This document shows positions 21,013-27,198 of a DNA stretch of 27,198 nucleotides, piece after piece; the stretch's first letter is position 1; each line of letters starts with the position of its first letter. The position numbers were made by a program, and so were the translations under genes. This stretch comes from CAWJPY01 sp963844865 (lineage in GTDB: Bacteria > Acidobacteriota > Thermoanaerobaculia > Thermoanaerobaculales > Sulfomarinibacteraceae). Below the pieces are notes generated by a model. That model was not told where the DNA came from, did no database searches, and was given only the letters and a program-made list of their open reading frames with translations. Where the stretch lies: assembly GCA_963844865.1 (NCBI GenBank), contig CAWJPY010000028.1, positions 1 through 27,198 of the forward strand, in the 5' to 3' direction.

Positions 21013-21966
21013 CTAATGAGAATTCGTTGCTTTTTTGGTCGAAAGCGAGAGATACCATTTCGTGGCGTCAGTTCCAATCCCGAACTGGACAAGCTGGCGC
21101 AGATCCACCTCCAGCACGTCGGACGTGCTGTACTCCAGCATGCGGTATTGGGGATCCGTCCAGGCACGCACCGTCCGACCCCAAAACTTCTTCTCCTGCG
21201 GCAAGGTGAGGCGAATACGGTTGATCAGGTTGATGCCCGCCAGCGCCGCTATTTCTATCACCATATCGGTGCAGTTGTGAGACCTGATGCCGAACTGGTC
21301 ATACTTCCGCTGCATCACGTATTCGTAAATCAATTGATAGCGTCGCCGCGTGATCGGCATTCGCCAGACGAACGAGGGCGGGCGATTGGGCTTGCCGATC
21401 TCGAGTTGGCCATCGGACATCGTCTGCCACAAGTAAGCAATCGGATCGGGATGCCCATCCCGAATCCTCTGAAACACGCCCTCATGGTAACGCGGCTTCG
21501 CCACCCCGAGGTCGCCAGTGTGGCCGCACTCCAAACGATCCTGCGGACTTTCCAGGATGAGCCAACTATGTCCCCACGGGCGCTTCCAAATCGAGAGGAG
21601 AAGCGATTTCGTAGTGCTGTAGTCCCAATTGGCGGCCTCGTTCAGGATATAGAGATAATATCCCTCGTCCCCCACGGGTGTTCCGGTGGCCGGATCAAGA
21701 TCAGCATCAGGGGCAAAACGGCGCGCGATAGAGATTGGCTCGGCGCGCCAACCATCCGGTTGAGTTGGAGCGTAGATAGCGACACGCTTACGGGCATAGC
21801 CGGCGATAAAGATGGCTGGTCTCAGTATGAAAAGCTTGCTAAGGGCTTTAATTACTTTGTCGCGCCTTTGCATTGCGGGAGCGAGACGGAGGGAATCCGA
21901 CAGCGACCGCTCACGAAAGGGGTGCCTTGATAGCCGAAAGCTGCGAATGAAGTCAGGAGTCTTCAC
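21013..21966 (-). CDS. Putative permuted papain-like (NlpC/P60 or DUF4105-like) thiol hydrolase
   Basis: The 317-residue protein is not confidently assigned. It carries a histidine in RPWGHSWLILES (His133) and, about 100 residues later, a cysteine in IRSHNCTDMVIEIAAL (Cys232) at the start of a helix. His-before-Cys order with a GHSWL strand and an NCT helix start is seen in circularly permuted NlpC/P60-like and DUF4105 enzymes that act on amide or thioester bonds. A hydrophobic stretch (FILRPAIFIAGYA, about 46-58) might anchor it to the membrane. It starts at GTG 21966 with a weak site and lies 164 bases after the lipoprotein gene on the same strand, so co-transcription is possible. Codon use is less GC-rich than in the left part. 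Confidence 0.6.
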   Translation of the reverse strand: MKTPDFIRSFRLSRHPFRERSLSDSLRLAPAMQRRDKVIKALSKLFILRPAIFIAGYARKRVAIYAPTQPDGWRAEPISIARRFAPDADLDPATGTPVGDEGYYLYILNEAANWDYSTTKSLLLSIWKRPWGHSWLILESPQDRLECGHTGDLGVAKPRYHEGVFQRIRDGHPDPIAYLWQTMSDGQLEIGKPNRPPSFVWRMPITRRRYQLIYEYVMQRKYDQFGIRSHNCTDMVIEIAALAGINLINRIRLTLPQEKKFWGRTVRAWTDPQYRMLEYSTSDVLEVDLRQLVQFGIGTDATKWYLSLSTKKATNSH

Positions 21967-22130
21967 AATTCTCTAGCATCCCCGTATCGAATATACTCAT
22001 GTGTTCCTGTTCTCTTGGCAGCGCCTGCCAATGCTTGTGAATTCCTCAAGTTCCCAGTCATGGAAAGCGATCCGTCGACTTCTCACATTCTCCCTCTTCC
22101 AATACGGCTCTTCACTACAGTTCACCTGCG

Positions 22131-22973
22131 CTACTGAAAAAAGCCATCCGGAACATCGATGTTCTCCCGAAAATTGCGGAAAACTATTTTCTCCACCGGC
22201 ACTCCCTTCGTCGTGGCCGCGTCCACTTCTAGGGGAAGCCATCGTGCCTTGCCGATCACGAACTGATATTTGGTTGCCACCCCTTTCCGAAAATGGTCAT
22301 CGGCGAGGACCTCAATCCGAACAGAGTCCTTATCTGTTGAAATCGATATCGGTCCGCGCCGCTGATCGGTCACGCTATGTCGTATGTTCCTGATGAGGGT
22401 TCCCAGATCTGTCTGGTTGAGTTGCTGCCCTGAGGGCGTCTGCAGGAGAGGGTCATCCAACGCGAGATGAAACGTGAACGGTGACAACAAACCGACCGGT
22501 TTCAGGATAACTTTCCCATCAGCGTCAGGATATACCATGATCATGCCCGGATTGGGCGATAAGAAATCGAGTCGGATGCGGTTTGGCTTCATAAAACTGT
22601 ACAAGCACGTTTGCGATTTGGTGGCACCGCGCTTCGAAAAAAATATTACTTCCACTGCAACTTGATAATTTGTGACCTCATCGTAGGCGGTTTCCATTTG
22701 GTTTAGGATGGTTTCAACCTCCGCCTGCGAAGGCGGAAGTTTCGCTGACGCCGGACGCGCCACAGGAGCTGTGGGGCCCGACGGAAGACCGCTGTCAACG
22801 CGCGGCAGGCTGCACGCGCCGAGCGCAACTGTTCCCGCCGCCAGAACAAGCTTCCAGAGCCAGGCGTATGCTCTGGCCGCAGGTCTTCTGGTCCGGGTAA
22901 TTTCCATGACGCAGTTCCTGGGTATGGATTCGATAGCCGTTGTGGCTGCCGGGATCTCCGGGCGATGTGCCAT
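22131..22973 (-). CDS. Outer-membrane lipoprotein, LolA/DUF1571-like
   Basis: The protein carries a lipobox (TVALGACS) after a hydrophobic stretch (WLWKLVLAAGTVALGA), a Pro/Ala/Ser linker and then a domain of about 190 residues. That domain starts with a helix (AEVETILNQMETAYDEVTNY) and continues with beta strands (VEVIFF, NRIRLDFLSPNPGMIMVYPD, VILKPVG, KYQFVIGKARWLPLEVD), ending FRENIDVPDGFFQ. This is the half-barrel pattern of LolA/DUF1571 proteins that carry lipids or lipoproteins. ATG 22973 overlaps the stop of the permease (TAATG), giving tight coupling; the internal ATG 22907 gives a more normal signal length (Cys at 32 rather than 54) and has CAGGAA upstream. It probably shuttles the ABC product through the periplasm. 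Confidence 0.7.
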   Translation of the reverse strand: MAHRPEIPAATTAIESIPRNCVMEITRTRRPAARAYAWLWKLVLAAGTVALGACSLPRVDSGLPSGPTAPVARPASAKLPPSQAEVETILNQMETAYDEVTNYQVAVEVIFFSKRGATKSQTCLYSFMKPNRIRLDFLSPNPGMIMVYPDADGKVILKPVGLLSPFTFHLALDDPLLQTPSGQQLNQTDLGTLIRNIRHSVTDQRRGPISISTDKDSVRIEVLADDHFRKGVATKYQFVIGKARWLPLEVDAATTKGVPVEKIVFRNFRENIDVPDGFFQ

Positions 22974-24088
22974 TACGCACTCTCCTCCCACTTGGTGGCG
23001 AAGATGCCCAGGCCGAAGACCACGGCGGCGAAAATCCCGATGACCGCCGAAGCACGCAGGGCGACGACGTTGTCTTGAAATATCATCGCTGCCCGAAGCC
23101 CCTCGTTCACGTAGTAGAGCGGGAGCGTCTTGGCAAACGTCTGCAGGAAACCCGGCATCAGCTCGATGGGGAAGAAGCTCCCCGAGAGGAACATCATGGG
23201 AAAGCTGATGGCGTTTGCCGCAACCGCGGCGCTCTGCGCCTCCTTCACGAAGCGGGTGAGTATCATGCCGATTCCGACGAACGCGAAGACATCAAGCAGG
23301 ATGAACGTAGGCAGCCAGGCATTGATATGCAGGTTGGCACGAAACACAGCGTAGCCCACCAGGAGCATCACCGTCGTGGATACAACCGCGATGATGAATT
23401 GGTACAGGATATCCGACAGGATCCAATCAACGCGGGTGATGGGCGTCGTGGAGAGTTTCCTGATGATCCCCTTCTGGCGCAGCTCCGTGTTGGTGTTCAC
23501 CGAGCCGAACAGGCTGAGGGTCATGACCGCCATCGCGATGATACCGGGAATGAAGAACTCGATGAACCGGTACTTCGTTGTGAGTATCGACTCTTTAGCC
23601 GATTTGAGGAACGGCAGAATACCGGACATTTCCTGGTTTACCTCGGCGAGTGCTCCGTTCAGGATGTCAATCTTGGTGGACACCGAAGACGAGCTGGGGT
23701 CGTAGACATACGTAATGGTGGCGGATGCGGTGGAATCGTTGAGCATCGTCCTCCGCATGAGGGACTCTTCAAAGCCTCTGGGAATAACGAGGACAAGATC
23801 CACTCTCTTATCTCTGACGTATTGTATGGGGTCGTCGGCAGGGTCGACGTTGGTTATCTTGAACTTTCCGTTGAGTGCGAGCGCCTTGATTGACTCTTTG
23901 GACGAACTCGACTGGTCGAGGTCCTGCACACACAGGTGGAAGTTGATGTTGTCCTGGCTCATGAAGATCGTGCCGAAAACAAGTATCAAAAGTATCGGGA
24001 ACGCAAGCGTGAAGAACATGGTGGTCTTCTCGCGGTAAACGCTCATGAGTTTGACGAAAAGATTCGCGCCGACAACGCGCTGATTCAT
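22973..24088 (-). CDS. ABC-2 type transporter permease
   Basis: The 371-residue protein has an N-terminal helix (TMFFTLAFPILLILVFGTIF, about 23-42). A large extracytoplasmic domain of about 140 residues follows, with PRGFEESLMRR in it. The C-terminal part has five helices beginning FIEFFIPGIIAMAVMTLSLFG and including the conserved NTNTELRQKGIIRKLSTTPI coupling region and FLSGSFFPIELMPGFLQTFA. This is the DrrB/YhiH-like ABC2_membrane_3 architecture for export of drugs or lipids. Its ATG overlaps the ATPase stop by 4 bases, and its own stop overlaps the lipoprotein start. Confidence 0.92.
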   Translation of the reverse strand: MNQRVVGANLFVKLMSVYREKTTMFFTLAFPILLILVFGTIFMSQDNINFHLCVQDLDQSSSSKESIKALALNGKFKITNVDPADDPIQYVRDKRVDLVLVIPRGFEESLMRRTMLNDSTASATITYVYDPSSSSVSTKIDILNGALAEVNQEMSGILPFLKSAKESILTTKYRFIEFFIPGIIAMAVMTLSLFGSVNTNTELRQKGIIRKLSTTPITRVDWILSDILYQFIIAVVSTTVMLLVGYAVFRANLHINAWLPTFILLDVFAFVGIGMILTRFVKEAQSAAVAANAISFPMMFLSGSFFPIELMPGFLQTFAKTLPLYYVNEGLRAAMIFQDNVVALRASAVIGIFAAVVFGLGIFATKWEESA

Positions 24089-25035
24089 CTCGACTCCCTT
24101 TCCCCGCCGTGACTGGGGTCGAGCGCCTCTCCGGTAAGCTTCAAGAAGACCTCTTCAAGATTGGGTTTCCGAATGTCCAAACTGAGGAACGAAGCTCCGG
24201 CCTCCTTGATGGCGTTGAGTATCTTTCGTACGTCGTCCGGCTGCGCCAGCCGCACCGTGATGCTCCTGTGGTTGTCATGGGCCGGCTCGAATCCCATCTC
24301 CCGAAGGGTTTCAAAGACTGTTTCGTCGACCGGCTCGAGAGTGAGGATCTGGCGATTCGCGTTGTTTCTGATGAGCTCCCCTGGAGTGCCCATCGCGATG
24401 AGCCTCCCCCTCGAGATGATTGCGACGGTGTCTGCAAGAACCTCCGCCTCCTCCATGTAGTGCGTGGTCAGAAACACCGTCTTCCCCTCGTGCCTGAGGC
24501 CCTGCAGGACCTTCCACACCTCGTGCCGTGCGCGAGGGTCAAGCCCTGTCGTCGGCTCGTCAAGGAACACCACTTCGGGGTCGTTCACGAGCGCAATCGC
24601 GATTCCAAGGCGCTGCCTCAACCCCCCGGAGAGGTTCCGGTACTGCTCTTTGGCCTTGTCGGTGAGGTTCACGAGCTCGAGCAGCCCGTCGACGTCGGCG
24701 CACCTGCCGCGGTAGAGCCGCGCGTAGTACTGGAGCGTCTCCCGGACGGTTATCCGGTCGAACGAGCTGAATCCCTGCGGTAGAACGCCGATGCGGGGGA
24801 CTATCTCGCGCTTCTTCTTCGTGACGTCCATCCCGAAGAGGCGCACGCTTCCCGCCGTGGGGGCGCGGATCGTCTCGATGATCTCCACCGTCGTAGTCTT
24901 GCCGGCGCCATTGGGGCCCAGGAATGCAAATACCTCTCCCTTCCTGACCTTGAACGATATGGCGTTGACCGCCAGCAACGCGCCATAGCGCTTCGTCAGG
25001 CCCTGGACTTCGATTACCGGTTCAGTCTCTTTCAT
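24085..25035 (-). CDS. ABC transporter ATP-binding protein (DrrA/CcmA type)
   Basis: The 316-residue ATPase has Walker A GPNGAGKTT (40-48), Q-loop Gln87, signature LSGGLRQR (135-142), Walker B VVFLDEP (155-161), D-loop GLDPRAR and H-loop His192 in TTHYMEEAE. A C-terminal domain of about 90 residues after the D-loop region (LTLEPVDETVFETLREMGFE and on) is typical of DrrA-type exporters. It is the first gene of the ATPase-permease-lipoprotein operon, and the 4-base overlap with the permease supports one complex. No strong ribosome binding site is visible before ATG 25035. Confidence 0.93.
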   Translation of the reverse strand: MKETEPVIEVQGLTKRYGALLAVNAISFKVRKGEVFAFLGPNGAGKTTTVEIIETIRAPTAGSVRLFGMDVTKKKREIVPRIGVLPQGFSSFDRITVRETLQYYARLYRGRCADVDGLLELVNLTDKAKEQYRNLSGGLRQRLGIAIALVNDPEVVFLDEPTTGLDPRARHEVWKVLQGLRHEGKTVFLTTHYMEEAEVLADTVAIISRGRLIAMGTPGELIRNNANRQILTLEPVDETVFETLREMGFEPAHDNHRSITVRLAQPDDVRKILNAIKEAGASFLSLDIRKPNLEEVFLKLTGEALDPSHGGERESR

Positions 25036-25127
25036 CTTTGCTAGATTAGCTTTCTACGAGGCAACGGGCCAGAGGCTCTGCCTATGTCAGACCTCCTTCG
25101 CGCCCGCAACAGGGTCGCCCCCGGACC

Positions 25128-26378
25128 TCATTCACCCGGGCGATGGGAGCCAGGTGGCGGAGAAGGATATCCTCCTGCCTCCCTCGGACCGCTGGCATTC
25201 GCCGGGTGGGGCGAGTTGGCGGGCCAGAAGCCGAGATGGCTCAGGACCTTCTCGCTCACTGCCGGTGACGCGACCAAAACGCGGTTTATCAAGGGTCGGC
25301 GGTGTTTGAATAGAAGATACGTGGGGATTAACGTCGCCCCCAGGTGCGCTTTGCTGTTCTCCGTGCCCGGACCCGTGTAATAGAAAGGGATGTTCTGCTC
25401 CGCGCACCAGCGGACATTTTCAAGCCAGGACAGAACATACAGACTGTACTTGCGGCCGACCTCGTAGTCCATGCAGAAGTTCTTATCCAGCATCGCATCT
25501 GGTTCTACGACGAGAAGGTTGAAGGCTGCCAGTTCCTCTTCCACAAAATAGAGCGTAAACGAAGCGCCAGGAACTCGCTCACAGATCTTTTCAAAGAACA
25601 GGCGGTTGTGCGAGCCGAATGCCATGGGGCTGCGCTCGACCGTTTCCAGATAGAGGTGGTAGATCCTGTCCAGAAAAGGGGAAATGTCCCGGCTTCGCAC
25701 CACCCGGACCTCTGGCGCAACCCGCATCTTGCGGCGCAGGTCCTTTCTCGCCGCTCTTGAAAGCCCTGCCAGGAACTGATCCAGGCTGTCAAAGCTGATC
25801 CGCATTCGAGCGCAAGACTGACATTCCACCCAGTTGAATCCACTGAGCCTCTTCTCGGGAAACCTCCCATAGTCGCTAAAGTTGTAAAGCCCTACAATGT
25901 CGCTCTTGAGTTCAGCTGCGAGCGCCTGCAAGGCGTCAAAGGCCATGTTGAATGCCGCCTCGAGGGTGCCCGCATCGACTCGAGAATCCATCCCGATCTC
26001 GCTCGATTCGCCTACCGGCATCCCCACCACCAACATACGGGGATGGAATACCGACGGGAGGAGACGGCCGGCCACTCTGAGCGATTTCTTGAGCAATCCA
26101 TCCACGAAAGCGGACAGGTCAAACCGGGTCTCGAACAATGGCAACAGGAGAATCGGAACACCATCTCTTAACACCACGATACTCCGCAGGTTAAAACCCT
26201 CGAGACCCGATTCCTGCAACAGAGAGAGAAGAGGCGCTGTGCTGGAATGCTGCGGGAACAGCCGTCCCAACTCCGCGGCGTTTACACCGTCTAAGCGGGA
26301 AACGCAACTACAAGTGAGAGTTCCACGGTGTTCTTTGAACGCCTCCACGGGCACGAGGTCTTCAGTCGGATCCATCAT
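25128..26378 (-). CDS. PF04339 (COG3146) acyltransferase-like protein
   Basis: The 416-residue protein looks like a GNAT/FemAB-type fold of the family named peptidogalycan biosynthesis/recognition. Key parts are HPRMLVVGMPVGESSEIG (about 112-130), LIDQ-like helix LDQFLAGLSRAARKDLRRKM (about 199-218), and YLETVERSPMAFGSHNRLFF. Also present are ASFTLYFVEEELAAFNLLVV and the C-terminal block YTGPGTENSKAHLGATLIPTY. The family is thought to transfer acyl or aminoacyl groups, though substrates are mostly unknown. The last about 25 residues (PANASGPREAGGYPSPPPGS...) are Pro/Gly/Ser-rich and look like an added tail. It lies between the ABC operon and the phosphopantetheinyl transferase gene on the same strand. 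ATG 26378 and ATG 26375 are both possible starts. Confidence 0.8.
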   Translation of the reverse strand: MMDPTEDLVPVEAFKEHRGTLTCSCVSRLDGVNAAELGRLFPQHSSTAPLLSLLQESGLEGFNLRSIVVLRDGVPILLLPLFETRFDLSAFVDGLLKKSLRVAGRLLPSVFHPRMLVVGMPVGESSEIGMDSRVDAGTLEAAFNMAFDALQALAAELKSDIVGLYNFSDYGRFPEKRLSGFNWVECQSCARMRISFDSLDQFLAGLSRAARKDLRRKMRVAPEVRVVRSRDISPFLDRIYHLYLETVERSPMAFGSHNRLFFEKICERVPGASFTLYFVEEELAAFNLLVVEPDAMLDKNFCMDYEVGRKYSLYVLSWLENVRWCAEQNIPFYYTGPGTENSKAHLGATLIPTYLLFKHRRPLINRVLVASPAVSEKVLSHLGFWPANSPHPANASGPREAGGYPSPPPGSHRPGE

Positions 26379-26582
26379 GGAGCAGACCCGCGACCGAGTG
26401 AGACCTCTACTTGTTGTTCGACTGCAGACGAGTTCATTTTCGAAGACTTTCCTAACGCCCGCTCATGGCCGTAACGGGAAGATTCTCTTCGCGGCCCGGC
26501 ACCGCCGGGTGGACACTCTTGTTGCCGCTCAACAGTCTGCGCTGGGAGTCTGTCATGAATCGCCTCTGGTTTAACCGCCTTT

Positions 26583-27198
26583 TCAAAGTCGAGCTGTCGC
26601 CGGGCAGTTCAAGGCGGCGATGGAAAGCCACGTCTGGGCTTGGAGCAGCGAGCGCACCTTGATGGATCCGCGGCGGGCCATCGGGAAGCGCGCCAGAGCT
26701 TTCCCTGATAAGCGCACCAAAGAAGCGGGCCCACAATCATCTACTTCCGTCGGATGGACATGGATGTCCCGCGGGTCCACCAGGTGAAAGGCGCAGCCCA
26801 GCGCCTTGGCGACGGCTTCCTTGATGGACCACAGGAGGGCGGATGCCTTTGCCACATCTCCACCCGCCAACACCGATGCCTGGTGAAGCTCTGATTCGTG
26901 GAAGACTCGGTGCATCGGGTAGTCTTCCGGGAACTCGGCGCTTCCGGCCACATCGATGCCGATGTCTGATTCGTCGCCACAAAGGGCGGCCCAGACTTCG
27001 TCGCCCGCTGTGCTGAAGGAGACGGCCGGACCCGGCTGTTCTCCCAGCAGGAGATGGGGCCGGCCCAGCGTATCGTGGGCTATCCGCATCGGGAGTGGGA
27101 CTCCGTCGGAGAAATGGGGGCGCTCCCCAGGCGGCCTGTCCTTCGCCCGCAGATGTTCCCAGAGGATGGTGACGAGCCGGCGATAGATTTCCTCCCGG
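26583..27198 (-). CDS. 4'-phosphopantetheinyl transferase, 5' end beyond the window
   Basis: The frame is open to the right edge (REEIYRRLVTILWEHLRAKD at the edge), giving about 204 visible residues. It has the family signatures SDIGIDVAGSAEF (magnesium-binding Asp) and, about 40 residues later, ALLWSIKEAVAKALG (WxxKEA). The VFHESELHQ segment lies between them. The enzyme activates acyl or peptidyl carrier proteins by adding phosphopantetheine from CoA. ATG 27089 is internal; the coding sequence clearly continues upstream of it. Its presence suggests that fatty-acid, polyketide or peptide synthase genes lie to the right. Confidence 0.85.
   Translation of the reverse strand, partial: REEIYRRLVTILWEHLRAKDRPPGERPHFSDGVPLPMRIAHDTLGRPHLLLGEQPGPAVSFSTAGDEVWAALCGDESDIGIDVAGSAEFPEDYPMHRVFHESELHQASVLAGGDVAKASALLWSIKEAVAKALGCAFHLVDPRDIHVHPTEVDDCGPASLVRLSGKALARFPMARRGSIKVRSLLQAQTWLSIAALNCPATARL

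Noticed and set aside
26452..26736. Small frames between the PF04339 and phosphopantetheinyl transferase genes considered as an acyl carrier protein
   Set aside because: None contains the DSL-type serine motif of carrier proteins, and they overlap the transferase gene.

Overview
The window comes from a high-GC bacterial chromosome, probably an uncultured Gram-negative lineage. Periplasmic adaptors, signal peptides and a lipoprotein point to two membranes. The dispersed hairpin repeats, transposase relics, four-helix-bundle gene and secreted proteins of unknown role would fit Acidobacteriota, but this is an inference from gene style; there is no rRNA or other phylogenetic marker. From about 21 kb to the right edge the base composition is visibly lower in GC and codon use differs, so that part has another history (horizontal transfer, or a join made in assembly).

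Layout. 1-1.7 kb: the 5' part of an IS110-family transposase (minus strand), hairpin repeats, and a small four-helix-bundle gene whose start region is duplicated in inverted orientation next to a 13-bp minisatellite. 1.7-6.4 kb (plus strand): a MacAB/FtsX-like export operon (adaptor, ATPase, two permeases); both permeases carry a frameshift and dispersed repeats split the operon. 6.5-10 kb (minus): a two-gene operon for a secreted coiled-coil protein and a secreted TPR/PDZ protein. 10.3-14.6 kb: an MtfA-like zinc peptidase, an RRM RNA-binding protein with a good terminator, a UPF0158 protein, a YdeI/OmpD-associated protein, and a coupled DUF2442/DUF4160 pair. 14.9-17.6 kb (minus): homoserine dehydrogenase with a cysteine-desulfurase-like aminotransferase (4-nt overlap), then a small two-helix membrane protein. 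17.8-19.4 kb: a palindromic element and an intact REP-associated tyrosine transposase (RAYT) element that cuts off a DUF21/CNNM gene after about 30 codons. 19.5-20.5 kb: a secreted DUF1566 protein and an IS91-type transposase remnant.

21-27.2 kb (minus, lower GC): a putative papain-like thiol hydrolase, a LolA/DUF1571-like lipoprotein, an ABC-2 permease and its ATPase, a PF04339 acyltransferase-like protein, and a 4'-phosphopantetheinyl transferase running off the edge. Together these look like the export and tailoring end of an acyl-carrier-dependent lipid or secondary-metabolite locus.

The most striking structure is a set of at least six palindromic or terminal-repeat families scattered through the high-GC part. 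All share a TGCCA(C/G) outer core but have different stems. One bounds the intact RAYT gene, and another bounds a 201-bp deletion derivative that still encodes a RAYT N-terminus. Both transposase genes also have hairpins predicted to hide their ribosome binding sites.
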